From Isoetes taiwanensis (taxonomy: Eukaryota > Streptophyta > Lycopodiopsida > Isoetales > Isoetaceae), in the NCBI GenBank assembly GCA_021234155.1, contig JAJEKV010000054.1, positions 5,813,962-5,877,961 of the forward strand: a stretch of DNA of 64,000 bases, read 5' to 3'. The position numbers were made by a program, and so were the translations under genes. Within the stretch, counting starts at the first letter, position 1, and the number at the start of each line of letters is the position of its first letter. Below are positions 34,633 through 47,867 of this stretch, piece by piece. The notes under the pieces were generated by a model. It was not told the origin of the DNA. It did not search any database and saw only the letters and a program-made list of their open reading frames with translations.

Positions 34633-37557
34633 TTATTCCTTACATCCTGAGGTATTGTAACTCATTTGTTTTACTTGGAATAGTTTTGGAGTCCACAAGT
34701 ACAATACGGTTTCAATAGATAGCCAAAGATCAGGATCACTAGGATTTCTCCTCCACCTCTTTGTCCAACAATCTGAATATCTTTCTTTATTGGTGACATT
34801 ACTCAACTGATGTACTGGACACCACCATTCCACGCGCACCTTATTGAAGTTAACATCACCTTCTTCTTTGCAAATATCGAGATAGTGTATCCCAACCACC
34901 TTTGGATAGGTCTCTAGATCTGCTGGTTTTACTACTACAAATTGGTGGCACTCCACGTCGTTAGAAGGTTCATAACAATCCATGCCTAGATATTTTGGCC
35001 TATCCTTCTTAGGACCAACATAGTGTTTATCCGATTGAGGAGGAGCATATGCCTTCACAATGCTACTAATGGTACCATCATCTTAAATTCAACACCCGAC
35101 TAATGTTTTCCACTTACTTTTAGGGAACCACCCTTCTTTCAGCTCTTCTGAGGATGTGTCTACCTCATCCAACAAGTTGATCACCTTCTTCCAATAATCT
35201 ATCAATGCACGATTAGTCTCATCCGAATTAGTTTGCCAATGCTTGATGTAGTCATTGATGCCATCCTTATTCAATCCCAATTGCTTGACTTCTTGATTGG
35301 TTTTAGAGCTTTTGGTTGACGGGGAGATATCATAGGCTTGCCATTTGCATCCCTGGCCAATTTCTGCCCCAATCCACTTCTCCTCTGAAGGTCTCATTTT
35401 CCATTGCATGATTGGAATCCCTTCTCTCACCCAAAAAGTGAATTGAAGAAGTCTAGAACAACCTTCCATGTCGAGAGCATAACCATCCATAAAACTCTTC
35501 CAATCAGGCACTTCTTCTATGAGAGATCCTATAGGAGATGGATTTGTACATCCATGAAATATTTCCAATAGCCTGGAAAAGTTGGTAACTGTCTGTTGTC
35601 TCAATACATGACTATATTTTCCATCCTCATGAGTATGTCCGGGCATTAGGAACCCCAAATTGACTCTTTCAAAAAATACCCACGGTTTGTTAAGTAGGAT
35701 AGGAAAGAAAACATCCACTGTTCTTAATTATCTAGTTGCAAGAGGAGCTTTTTGGGCAGATCTCGAGGGTTTAGCACGAGATGTTGAAGCTCAACATGTT
35801 CATTAGGTCCATTCCTCCTAAATCTTGCCTTGCTAAACTTTTCAATACTATTAGGGGTTCCATCCAACAATGCACTATGTAGTGCACGGCTAGTTTGTAG
35901 GATCCTGTGAGGTGACCATTGTAACCCTTCTCATAGTTTCTTAAACACCTCATGATACTCCCAATGTGAAAATATGGACCATCACTCCACAACTCTAAAC
36001 TGAAATGGTCATAATAGGTCTGAGACTGCCCATGCAATATTGCCCCAGTCATTGAAATCGCAAGGGTATGATCTTCCACATGACTTAGGAATGTACTTGA
36101 ATTGTGGAAGACAAGTCTTTGTTGGTCCATTTTATCATGTATAATACATAGATAGTTATTAGGTTCCATTGCGGATAAGGTCCTCCACATCCAATAAGTT
36201 GATCTACATGATAGTTGATCTCGTCATATGGTCCTTCATATGTTCCCTTATTGGTTGCCTGCAGTCTTATCTAGTGTCTCCTTGACTTAGCACATAAATT
36301 GCACTTGGCAAAGTTGTTTGAAGTTGCTATGGTCACATGCTTGAAATGCTTATTCCATAGCCTACTAAAAGCGGGCTGGGATATAGAGGCCACTCCAAGT
36401 TCGAAGCAATGCATTTATTTCCTCTAATATGCTCTTACTGCGTACAATGGGATGGCAATCTCTTTTCAACAATAACTCTACCTGTTCATCCTTCTTACTC
36501 TTATGTAGCATGTTTTCTGCATTGAAATCCACATATCTTTCAAATATTTCCTTTGCAGCTATAGTTCTTGAGGTAGGCCTTACCGGGCCGGTGTTCCATG
36601 CAATGCAATTTTACTACCATTTTCATGTCTCTTTTTGCGGTTATTGCCAAGAAGAGGTTGGAATTCCATGTATAGCCATCCATGCTTTTGAACATATCCA
36701 CTTTCCATTCAATGGGAATCTTTTCTTCTTTGATCTTTCATCCTTTTCATTAAAAACTAGTACAAAAGTTCAAAAAATTGCATAGCCAAATATGGTGTAC
36801 ATGAAATTCCTCCTGCTATCACACTTAAAACGATATGTAGCTCTTGCTCCCACCAACTCCTCTATTGTGAACATTCTAACACAAAGAAGCCCAACAACAT
36901 TCACCTCCTCTAACCTTCATCATAGCTTAGCAGGGAGAACAATCATATCTTTTGGTGGGATAATGTTTGAAAGTTGGAAGTGGCCTCTTGCTACTTTGTG
37001 TGAACATTATTGACAATGGTTCTACATCTATAGGAAGCGTGTAGTTCCCCTCAGGTTGAATCTTGTCCCTAGGCCATGCAACAATAGTTGGAACCTCTAG
37101 TTGCTTCACACAAGCTAGGCATTCTTGTTTGCACGAACCCTTTTCCTTCCAATTGTCATATAATTTTGAGATTGCCACACCTAACCTGTCCTCCCCTAAT
37201 CTTTCATCATTCACTGCATTGATAGGATCTGCTAGAACAATAATCCCTTCTTCTACTGCCTCTCTGTTGCATGCATGCAGGATCTTGACCTTTTTGTTTT
37301 TCCAATCGACCAGGGGTATAAAGTACAATTTCCTTTCCTTTGGCATCATCCTTTTCATTTGGGGTCTTTTCCTTTTCTTTGCCATCATCAACATCATTTG
37401 GAGTCTTTTCCTTTCCTTTGCCATCATCAACATCATTTGAGGTATTTTCCTTTCCTTGGACATCATGTTCATTAGTTGGGGATTTCTCCTTGCCTTGATC
37501 AGCATCATTGGGGCTTTTTTTTTTTAGCATTTTGCATGCCATTGACCTAGAATGCAT
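34633..37557 (-). CDS. Gene X: DUF8039-like plus DUF7869 protein (copy 2)
   Basis: Includes the C-terminus missing from copy 1. From the start side: Lys/Asp-rich repeats and VAWPRD block (37557-36927), MFTIEELVGARATYRFKCDS with MYTIFGYAI (about 36860-36700), the DKMDQQ region (36190-35771), then the 209-aa ORF 35718-35089. That ORF has NLGFLMPGHTHEDGKYSHVL, EEVPDWKSFMDGY and MRPSEEKWIG, the expected order of DUF7869. The ORF 35058-34633 gives the C-terminal 140 aa (VVVKPADLETYPKVVGIHYL, WLSIETVLYLW). ORFs are in different frames, so introns or errors separate them. Function is unknown; transposon-type context. Confidence 0.75.
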
Positions 37558-38628
37558 AAAAACATATAGTAAGTTAGCATATCCAAATAACCTCTAACAT
37601 GTTCATAAATGAAAGCCTCATATGTCTTATTCTATTTGATCATTCTATTTATCCTCTACTTATAACCTTCAAACTTGTATCCTATAATAACCTTAGAAAC
37701 AACTTTTAAAGGTTATTATAGGTTTTGATTTTAAGGTTAAGAAGTTTATTATAGGTTAGAAAATTTAAGGTTGGTAAGTTATTGTAGGTTAAAAGTTTTA
37801 AGGTTAGAAGTCTAATTCATGAACTTTTAAACTTATAACTTAACTATTAACTTAAAACTATTTTATAAACTTATAACTCATAACTTTTAAACTTTTAAAC
37901 TTAATAACCCTTAAAACAATTGTCCTTAAAACAATTAACCATTAAAACAATTGTCCTTAAAACAATTAACCCTTGTAATAAATTTTCGCGGAAGTTATAA
38001 TGGCGCGGTACGAAATTTTAAAAGCAGTTATTATTTCAAGTTAGCATTCCTTTTCAAACTTTTCTCTCACACTTTCGAACATTAGGCTTACGCTTCCAAT
38101 TTGACATTCAGTGGCTTCTTCTTCCAATTTCGGCTTGATCTTTTCGGCTTTCTCGGCTTTCGGCTTCTATCGCTCGGCATCATCAATCTACCTTCAATCT
38201 ATCTTTCGGCTTTCGGGCTTCTATCGCTTCTTTCGGCATCAATCTATCTGTTTGCATGACCTAAGGAATCGTCAATCTATCTTTCTCGGCTTCAATCGCT
38301 TCCGAGCTTTTATCGTTTTCGAGCTTTCGAGCTTTTATCTGTTTTTAAAGCGGCTTCGAGCTTTTTTATACATTTTTATCTGTTTTACGCTTTTGGGTTT
38401 TAAATTTTCGAAGGTTTCTACAAAGCATTGACTAAATGTTTTAGCTCTCTACAATCTCTGGTTTTTTGCTTGACTTGGAATAACAAAGTTTTTACGGTTT
38501 TTGGTTTTGTGTTAAAGGTTCTCGGTTCTCGGCTCAAAGCATCTGCTATTCTCGGCTCGACTTTTGTTTTCGAATTTGGTTTCGGCTCAAAGGCAAAGGC
38601 TCAAATCTCGGGTACAGAACACAAATAG
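37558..38628 (+). promoter_or_regulatory. AT-rich spacer and leader of cassette A (copy 2)
   Basis: Counterpart of 2557-3630. The AT repeats run to about 38040, the leader follows, and the donor GTTAGT is at 38629. The leader portion has many CTG-to-ACG or CTG-deletion differences from copy 1. Confidence 0.5.
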
Positions 38629-39315
38629 GTTAGTATTTCCCGTTCTTTACAGGGTTAATCAAGGGGAGTGCTTTCTGTCTTAGACTTTTACATGCATCAG
38701 TCCTAAACTGCCCAGCACCTTCATATACAGATCTATTGCTTATAAACATGTTCTATTGTTTATATGATCTTGCTCTATGATCTTCCTCTATGATCTTGCC
38801 TATATGATCTTGCTCTATGATCTATCTGCTCTATGATCTTGCTCTATGATCTATTGTTTATATGATCTTGCTCTATGATCTTCCTCTATGATCTTGCCTA
38901 TATGATCTTGCTCTATGATCTATCTGCTCTATGATCTTGCTTATATGATTTTGCTGTATCTGCTCTTATTCTATTTCACTATCTCTTTTTCTATCTGCTC
39001 TAAATAATTAACTAAAACAATGAACTAAATAATGAACTAAACAAGGAGTATTATTATTATATATCTGCTCTATCTGCCTTCATTCTATTCTATTCTATTC
39101 TACTGCCTTCATATTTCGGCTTCATATTTTGAATTACGCATTGCAATATGTAGCATAATATGAGGGGTTACTTTTAGATTTTTATACAGCTTTTTCATAT
39201 GGTTTTCTATGATTTCGTTGTTGTATTCGTTGAGGTGTACTAAATAGTATTTCTAGAGTGCACCCTTTATGGGCCGTTGATTTTCGTTGGTTGGAAAAAT
39301 CCGAGGGTTGTTGTC

Positions 39316-39475
39316 TTTCTCTGCATGTGTTTGTGCATGAACACTGTGCAAGTGTGTGCATGTGCATGTGCACATGCATGTGCATGTGTGTGCATGTGCA
39401 TGTTCATATGCATGTGCATGTGTATTGTGCATGTGCAAGTGCAAGTGCATGTGCATGCGTGTGTGCATGTGTACT
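39316..39475. repeat. GTGCAT microsatellite (copy 2)
   Basis: Nearly base-for-base the array at 4321-4480, with no change in unit number. That is unusual for an independently evolving microsatellite and points to a very recent or artefactual duplication. Confidence 0.9.
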
Positions 39476-40233
39476 TGCCCTCTTGGATTCTTATTGCGGT
39501 GGATTTTACTACCATGAGATCGATTTTTTGCTCACACTTACAAAGGTATTTGTTTTTAATGTTTCTTGAGTTAGCATAATGTTTTTTTTTTTTACAAGGT
39601 ATTGGTTTTCACGATTCTACAATGTAGTGCTGCAAACCCCCTTTTGTTTCCTTCCTATGATTTCTTTTAGATTCAAGTTTAGGCCCTCTGTTTGCTTTCA
39701 ACTCTTGGATATTTACGGCTTGGGATTGTTCATAGCAAGCCGACCTTTAGCTTCAATCAACAAAGCGGTTCTTATGCACACAATGGCGGATTATTCCGCG
39801 CCCTTTTTCCATGTCCACCTTGAGATCAGTCAAATAGTGGCCACAAGAATACATTTATATTGTAGGTTTGGAACTTTAATCGAACCGTAAGGTGAATCAT
39901 GCATTACCTTTAAGCTAGAGATGGAGCATCCAAAATCATATGGATTGATAAACAATGGTGTCATTGTGAAAGAGAAATAGTTGTAGCGGAAGTAACAATA
40001 TGTAGCATAATAACGAGAGGGTTTTCTTTATGTTGTAAACTTTATGACTTTTCGGAATAATGGGATCAATCTGCTCTATCTTTATGGTAACTTTTACTTA
40101 TGTTCTATTTGTTTTATTGTGATCAAATTCAAAAGCTACGGTGATGAAAGCCTCAAATGAATTCTAGTTTTTTTTGTTTGAATTCTAAAATTTTTTTTGT
40201 CACACCGGGGGCGTCCCTAAGGCCAAGAAAAAA

Positions 40234-40815
40234 CAACACAAACCATTAACATCCAACATATAAAATTAAATCCCCAACACATAACAACCATTGACATTAA
40301 CAACTAACACATAACTACCATTGACATTAATTAACATAACCATTGGGTCCAACACATTTAAATTAAAATCCCCTTAAACCCCCTTTGGTTTGGGTGCATA
40401 TTCACCGGGGGTGGCGTAGGGGCGTGAGAGCCCTCATAATTGTATTTTGCACGCGTCTGAAATCAACACCATATAGTATTAAAGCTTGAAATCTTATAGT
40501 ATTTTGCGAATCTTATTATCTGATATAGCAAATTTTGTACTTGCATACCCCACAAGCGAGGAACTTTACGTGCGGTATAGATTAAGGAATAAGGGGTGAA
40601 TATGCCTATCCAAGCGGCTCTCGTTGCGGAGTCACCCGGTGTGAATATGCACCCAAACCAAAGGGGTTTTAAGGGGATTTTAATTTAAATGTGTTGGACC
40701 CAATGGTTATGTTAATTAATGTCAATGGTAGTTATGTGTTAGTTGTTAATAATCAATGGTTGTTATGTGTTGGGGATTTAATTTTTATATGTTGGATGTT
40801 AATGGTTTGTGTTGC
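40234..40815. mobile_element. MITE/foldback element (copy 2)
   Basis: Inverted termini of about 180 bp, as at 5249-5837. The left flank differs: the poly-T run is replaced by AAGAAAAAA. Confidence 0.8.
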
Positions 40816-41084
40816 ATTATGCATTCTGGTAGAATAATATGTTAGAATGGCGATTTTGGGTTCCGATTTTCCACTAGGTTAATCGGCGCCCGGTAGCGTT
40901 TTTAGTTTGGCTTTTCTATTTCATACGGTTCTATACAAATCGCGCCAGGCGCGTGTGAAATAGATCTGTGAAAAAAACAAAGCAAATGCGCCTGGCCCGT
41001 TTTGAATTATGTATGTTCAGAATCGTTTTATGGGGAGAGTAATATATCATTTGCTAATTACTTAATTTCTCTCGTTCTAGTGCC

Positions 41085-41507
41085 ATGGATTTTCCTTATG
41101 CAAATACCTTTGGTTGCTCCTAATTCAAATACTTTGGCTGGTTCTAGTTCAAATACACTTCCACGGGCGACCATCAACATTTGGACCACGTACAAGATAT
41201 TACTTGATTGTCTTTGTTCAAAGCGTTCAAAGAGAGTTGGAGAATCCATTACATGATGCGTATCGGGGCCATGGGAACACTTCCATCGCATCTACGGACA
41301 TATCGCGGCTCCTCATGCTCTTAGTAAGGCTCATGCCAACAAATAGTCACGAGGATTTGATTTATAGTATCAGGATCGATACAACCTTCTAGTTTGGAGA
41401 CTCGACATTCGCGAGGGAAGATGAGGATCTGTCATATCGGAAAGTGGTTCAGGTGGGACTTTTGGTGGTATTGGGGTGATGAAGTGGGCCTATGTGACAT
41501 ATTGTAG
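41085..41507 (+). pseudogene. S1 (cassette A, copy 2)
   Basis: Starts MDFPYANT and ends GLCDIL as in 6110-6530, but with extra indels in the middle. These are probably sequence noise rather than separate mutations. Confidence 0.4.
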
Positions 41508-41847
41508 AGATAGAAAGAATTGGCGCTGGCGCATTTTTTTGAAGAAGAAATGTACATATACTTTTTGGAATATGAATACAAACTTGCTTTGGCGCAATTT
41601 GCACTATACTTTTATGTCATTAGTTTATTATGTTTTTTTATATGCAATGTCGAAAACATTGAATCCTTTGATGCCCTCCGGCCCGATTATGACCAACCCC
41701 AAGAAACTACATATTTTCATTAATGTGTAGTTTCATGGGGTTGATATATTTGAGCTAAAGAACATCAAAGAATCCAAAATTCACAACATCACTTGAGATG
41801 TTATGATATATTCATTTTTTTTAATATCCAAATATACATACCTTTTT

Positions 41848-42085
41848 TGGGGCGTTCTTTTGGCCATGCTACAAATGTGCCCACGCTTTCACCAAGCGTA
41901 TCATGGCAGGGATGTCTTCTTGGAAGAGCCTCATCTTCATAATTGCGGTTTATAATGGAAATCTTCTGGCTTGTTTCCAAGAGGAACACCATGACACATA
42001 GAACTTGGATTAGGATCTTGATTTTACACAATCCTACTCGGCGCTTCAAGTTTCTTTGTTAAAAGATAGCATTCTTCTCCCAAAC
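41848..42085 (-). pseudogene. DUF8039 fragment (cassette A, copy 2)
   Basis: Reverse-strand NRNYEDEALPRRH, ESVGTFVAWPKERPKK and GLCKIKIL segments in alternating frames; counterpart of 6870-7105. Confidence 0.5.
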
Positions 42086-44374
42086 GATAAAGAACGAGAA
42101 TGCATTGGAAAAATAGAGGGCGAAAAATAGAGAACAAGAGAATGCATTGAATGGAATCACACTCACCATAGTTCGGCAGACATCGAATGGGATTGAAGGC
42201 GGCTCGATCGAATGGGATTGAAGGCCTTCTAGGCGGATCTTAGGGCTCGATAGTCGATTGTTCTTGGGCTCGATAGTAGGAATGATCTTGGGCGCTCGAT
42301 AGTAGGTGGCGATTAGGTGGTAGTAGATTGCCACATATCGTTTCTTGAAATTAATAATTAATTGTTATCTTGAAATTGCACTAAAAAAAAAACACAATTT
42401 AAATTTGCAAATGGCCGACGAGGCGGTTAATTAAGGCGGTATAAATTAAAAAAGGGCGAATTTGACTTTACGATTTTGTAAATCGGCGGCCCTAGATTAT
42501 GAGCGCATACATATAAGTTTAAACCAAAACCCGATCTCATAGTATCCGCACTTGCGGTTCTATGGCGTCTAGAGGATCTGGCGGCCGCGGCCGAGGCCTT
42601 GAGTAGAGGTGGGCGATAGCCCAAAGCACAAATCCAAGCACGGAGGCTGGCTTGAACAAGCGAAAGCACAAATCCAACAAGCGCCTCGGGTAATTGATCT
42701 TTTTTTGTTACGTAATTGATTTATGTGCCCTTTTTTTGTTAGGTTTTAGGGTGTTTTTACGTAATAATAGAGTAATTTCTCGATAAGAAGCATGTGTCCT
42801 CTAATATTAGAGTTCATATGTCCCAAAATGTATGCAAATAAATGCTTAATGTGTGGCTAAACAGCGATTATTGATAGGTACTTGTGTTTTTATAGTTAGT
42901 TACGTCCTCGATGAAGATTCAACTCTTTAAGTTGTGGTGTTTATAGTTATTTGTGTCAAAGCCTTGAGTTGAATAAGGCATTACATTAGTTTCTATATTT
43001 TGAGATGAAGATTCGACAATTTAAGTTGTACTTTTTATAGTTAGTTATGTCACGAACATTTTAAGTAAATGAACACTGCTCTGTATTCTTTTCAAATCGC
43101 GCCAAAAGCGTTTTTTAGCTCAATTAAGTAAATGAACTTGCTCTTTATTCTTTTCAAGTCGGCGCCAAAGCGTTTTGTTGCATATGTTTAGACTTAGCAT
43201 ATATTTTAGCATTAAAAGATTAACCCATGTCTTTGTAATTTCACGGGATCACAAAAGACAAGCAAAGAGGGAGGAACAAGCAAAGGCGAGACCTCTGACC
43301 CGAGAAAAATCAAAGGACGGAGATGAAGATATTTATTATTCTGAGACTGCGGCATGTATTGGCGTTAGAAGATACATCGGAATAATAAAGGCTCGGGTGG
43401 AACCTCCATGTCGAAGAAGATCTTATAGAGAATTGAGAATGGTATGTGGAGATATTCAAAGCGGTGGGAAGGCAGACCTCATATTCATGTCAAGGGTAAG
43501 AGAGGCCCGATCAAATGAAGAAGCGGGGAATTCTTATTACATGCGGCACGGGACGATTCTTTACGTTATGTGCTAGTTGAAGTGGGCCAAAACATAAGAA
43601 AAGCCTAAAGAAGATCAATCGATGCAGTGCTAGCTCTTTTAAAGAGACTACATTAAGATCATACGACATGGCCGATAACCTCTTCAAATTTGGCTGGACA
43701 GTTGGCGAGCCATTGACTCCTAAAAGAATATGCGAGGGGCTTTACGGTGTTCGACGAGCCATTACCGCGAGGCCCTCGAGGCGAGTGTCTACTTACAGGC
43801 AGTGAAGGATAAGGAAGAAGAAAGCTCTAAATGCAGGGAAACTACAGAAGCGACAGCATGCCTTACAAGTGACGATGACAAGGCCAGGCAGTTGGAGACG
43901 ATGAGCAAGCTCAAAAATATCGCGACAAGTATCCGCGGGCTGAGCTTCACCCATCAGTCCACGTGGATAGGCTTTTCAGTCCACTAAAGCCATTTATATC
44001 AGCGAAGGTATGACAAAACAGCATGATCGAAAATCGGGGGCAAGTGCCAATGCTGCAGATGTAGTAGTGCCGTCACGATTCGAGCGAGGAAGGTAATCAT
44101 GTGGAGCAAAAGCTGGAGGACTTCATCGAGAATCGACATACATTTTTTATGATAATAGATGGCCAGCATTCAATTGAGGCCCGAAGGTTACGATCGGGAA
44201 GGCCACGACATCTTTTGGGCATCGGTTGTTCTATAACCTTTATTCTATCGAAGCGCGGTTCTGGCGGCTCAACAACACCTAGAAAGCTAGCGAAATAAGT
44301 GCACTCCTGAATGACATGGGAAAAACATTCTTATACAAAAGGTAATTCTCTTCCCTTATGTTTCATTTTCGTAT

Positions 44375-44760
44375 TTACCAAATCGGCGCCGGTAGCGATT
44401 TCATATTAAAAGCAAATTGCGCCCGGTAGGCCGATTTGCCCACTATAAAAACAAAAGGCTTCTGGAATGGTAGCCGTCTCTCCTCAAACAAGCAAATGCG
44501 CCTCGTAGCGATTTCATATCGAATGCTTCGCGCCCCGCGGGGTTGCACGCCCTCGGGGAGAAAAGGCTATCCGTCTAATGGCCAAGTCTCCTCAGGCTAG
44601 GCAATTCTCGCGTGACGCGATTTGCATTCTAATATGAAATCGCGTCGGTATGATTTACTGTTTGGCGAAACGGCTACCAATCCGAAGCGTTCTCTTTAGA
44701 GTAGGCAAATCGCGCCCGGTAGCGTTGATGAAAATATGAAATCGCGCCGGATTTTAAACT
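44375..44760. repeat. Giant imperfect palindrome in PMF-A intron (copy 2)
   Basis: Counterpart of 9428-9780. It retains an extra right-arm segment (GATGAAAATATGAAATCGCG, about 44726-44746) that pairs with the left-arm GATTTCATATT. The original palindrome was therefore longer than copy 1 shows. Confidence 0.7.
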
Positions 44761-46972
44761 AGAAGGATTTATTTTATTCACGATTATGAAGCTAACAAGG
44801 TTACTCCTTGCGGTCCCTATATAGAGCAACTTTGGCATGCTTTAACGGAACCGTGGATTGAATATGGGAAGCCAATGCCAACAAAGGCAGGGGGCCAGTC
44901 AAAAGCGCCGAATTCAAGTTCTTTGGAGAGGACACTTAGTGGGGCGATAATACGAGGACAAAACCAAGAGCACCGGATCAAAGAAAAAAAGGAGATGAAA
45001 AGGGTGATGCTTCAGAGGAACCAAGCGTGCCCAAGGATGCACGCAAGATAGTATTTGCTTCAGATCGGTATGGGAGAAATGGAATGAATTGCGGGATGCC
45101 TACATCGAGAAGAAGTTGCCCGATTCACAAGGAAGATTTCCTCCTCTGTTGACACATCAATTTTTTGATATACATATAGCGAGAGATGAGGAAGGCCGGG
45201 GATTGGACGATCAAGAACTCATCTCGATTCACGGATAGGTTAATCGAAGGAAATCCTTTACAAGAAAACCTCAAACAACAAAGGCTATGGAATCCTTTGA
45301 AGATGCATGCGAGGAGCTGAAAAATATTAGAGTGCTCAAGAAGGCGGGTTGGTGAGGAATTACAAAGGCTTCAGGAGAATGGTGGTTGTCGGAGTTAGGA
45401 CTCATGCAAAAATATAACGTCTCCAACGGCGACACGAAGAAGTATGTCTTTTGGTCCAAGGACTTTGTCAAGCGGCCAGTTGAAGAAGCGTTGCAAAGAT
45501 CGATTGGGATTCACACTAAAGTTGCATCCGACTTGAAAGCGAAAAGTCGCGATGGTGAAGCGGACTTCGGAGGCGGAATCCACTTTTTTTTTTATCAAGT
45601 GTCCACTTTGGTTTCAAGTGTGCCTTTGCCGAAGTGGGTGCAGGTCCCCATGATATCACACTCTTAGGTCCTTGATAGCCGACACGGATGGTCGCTTGAT
45701 GACTATAATCGTTCTTCAACATATGCAATGGTTTCACCCACGGAGATGAACTACACAATTGTCACTATATGTCCCTCCAGACATGTCCTATGCATATGTC
45801 TAACGGCTGCAAATGACTTAGAATGCGTGAAAGTCATCCGACAGGCGATCCTCATAGATGAAACCAGGGACATTGACTTCAGCACAACAAGTAAAATTTC
45901 TCATGTGCTTATAATTATGATAGCCATGATGGACGATAAGGAATATGAAAGGCTCAAGGGAAAACCGGATGGAGACAAACTAGCATGGCGGTGCTATCGG
46001 TTAGATGAGCATAATGCGAAAGCGTCTTCTATCGGAGCAAGAACAACAAGGGGAAGGACAAGGTGGTGGAAGAGTTAGAGGAAGAAGAGGAAGAAGAGGA
46101 TGAAAATGAGGACGACCCAATTCTTGTGGGCCACATTAAGTATGAGCTCCTAACTTCACATAAGGGTAAGCTAAACAAGAACGGGTTCTCTATGGACCTT
46201 TCCCAGTATCTCATTGAAGCATTTTGTCCATTGGGAACAACTTCTTTGGGAACTTCCGTTGGAGGTTACATCGGTAGAGAAGCTTTGAAGTTAGCAAGGA
46301 AATGTCGGGCGTCGTCTCAGATGATCGAGCCAAAATTTCTTGGACCTCTTCTTTGAGAAAGTACTAGAGGAAGCATCTAGGGGACCAATCGGTGATTACA
46401 AAAACAAAGCTTCTAGCTCTAAGGCGAAATACTGCGCAGATTTGCTTAAGGAACGGGAGAATATGGAAAGCTATTCGTTGGCCACAACATCATGGATGAA
46501 ACCGAAGAGCAGCAAGATCACCAAGTACCTATCGACATCCCTGTGAACATCCTTGGCCCTGAAAATATAGAACAGGATGAAGATAACAAGGATGATGATA
46601 ATAACAATAATGATGATGAAGAAGACTCCAAATCTGAAAACACTAGCCGGGTTAAGCGTAAAAAGTAATGAACTATCAAGCATAGTTCACTGTCTGGAAT
46701 ATCCCGATGTGGTTGGTGCTTCTATCAGACCGGAGACAACTCAGAATAAGGATGCAACGGAAGAAGACAACACGGGGAATGAAGAAGAAAGGTATCGTAA
46801 CAATGTTCCTTTTTTTGATATCCATGCATTTTACAAACTACAAGCATGCGATTTAGTGTTTCCTAGAGATCATATTTTTAAATTATGTTGACATGCATCA
46901 TTCATGAAATCGCGCCTGGCGCGTTTTCGTTTTCCATTTCTTTTATCTCATACGTTGATGTTCTCCTTACAG

Positions 46973-47606
46973 AAACGATTTAGCTTCCCCAAAAGTACTG
47001 GTCTTTGATTTGAATGGTGCACTATGTAGAACGTTACCTAAAGCAACGTTCGAAAAGTCATGGTATGCGCAACAACCATTTGAAACACGTACCAAATATG
47101 TTTACCCGCGCCCTTATCTGAAGGAGATGTTGGACCAGGCCTTCAGTCTGTTTTGTTGTGCAATTTGGTCATCTATGGAGCATAGAAATATACAGGATGT
47201 TCTGAAAGTAGTGCCTGAGCTAAATAGAGAATGGGCGTCCATCTGGGATCAAAGCAAATGTGCTTCATTCACAAACCCTAAAGAACCGACAGGTAAAAAG
47301 ATATTTGTGAAATGCTTGCGCAACATGATGGATGCCCTAGGTGTTGAGGATAAGGAAGGCATGATCATTGTGGATGATGACGCTTTAAAATGTTGCTTCA
47401 ATCAGTCACAGTCATTGAATCCGCCGCCCTATCATCCTCAAGATTTTGACAAAGATGACTTCCTGCTTCGTTTTGTTAGTGTCTTGCATGAAATAGCTTC
47501 AGGAAAAACGGTCGAAGAGATACAAACACTATACCCGCAACTTGATCGGACAGGGGAAATTGACAGGGACCTTGAGAAAATCGTTCTAGAAAGAGAACTT
47601 TTTTGA
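46973..47606 (+). CDS. Last exon of PMF-A: FCP1/NIF-like HAD domain
   Basis: An intact exon following acceptor CTCCTTACAG (ends 46972). HAD motif I reads VFDLNGALC: the nucleophile Asp is kept, but the second Asp of DxD is Asn. CAIWSS fits motif II, KKIFVKCLRNMMD supplies a motif-III Lys candidate, and IVDDDALKCC is motif IV. PRPYLKEMLDQAF fits the RPG-type cap-side helix of FCP1/SCP phosphatases. The domain is followed by QLDRTGEIDRDLEKIV to the stop. RNA polymerase CTD-type phosphatases belong to this family; the Asn suggests weak or no phosphatase activity. In all four copies this is the best-conserved part of PMF. Confidence 0.8.
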
Positions 47607-47867
47607 TATATATGTATACGGGAAATACACTTTCCAAAAAGCTTTGAATATGAAATATACTTTACATGAAAGGTTTTGAATATATATTGTGTTCTTATAT
47701 CAGCATTATTGGTTCTGTGTACGTATTTTTTTTTTATATTATGTGTATGAGTTGCTATACTTGCAATAATTTGTATGTATATACCGTCAATAATTTAGGT
47801 GTGTATAAATAGGTATGCATGAAATTGGCAAACCATCGGCTTCGGTCTCCGCCTTCTGCTTGTTATT

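Larger units (their letters stand above)
1..35035. repeat. 35-kb tandem unit, copy 1
   Basis: Base 1 onward matches about 35036 onward in the same orientation and order. The match continues through gene X, cassettes A and B and the tail: the GTGCAT microsatellite at 4321 recurs at 39316, the LINE poly-T at 22680 recurs at 57631, and 29190 matches the window end. About 29200-35035 has no partner only because the window ends there. Copy-to-copy identity is very high in some blocks, for example 13500-14030 against 48490-49020, and poor in others. This is a direct tandem duplication or an assembly duplication of one locus; sequence alone does not separate the two. Confidence 0.93.
38629..41080 (+). 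other. Leader intron of cassette A (copy 2)
   Basis: Contains the TATGATCTTGCTC array (38755-38950), the GTGCAT microsatellite (39316-39475) and the MITE (40234-40815), in the same order as copy 1. Acceptor TCTCGTTCTAG ends at 41080. Confidence 0.5.
42562..47606 (+). pseudogene. PMF-A (copy 2)
   Basis: Same exon order as 7602-12606. The Arg/Gly-rich start is truncated by a shift after RGLGGRGR-like codons. The ParB-like part (KETTLRSYDMADNLFKF, DGQHSIEA) and methyltransferase-like part are noisy up to about 46500. From there the sequence is clean: an Asp/Asn-rich linker, donor GTATCG at 46792, and an intact FCP1-like exon. Confidence 0.6.
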
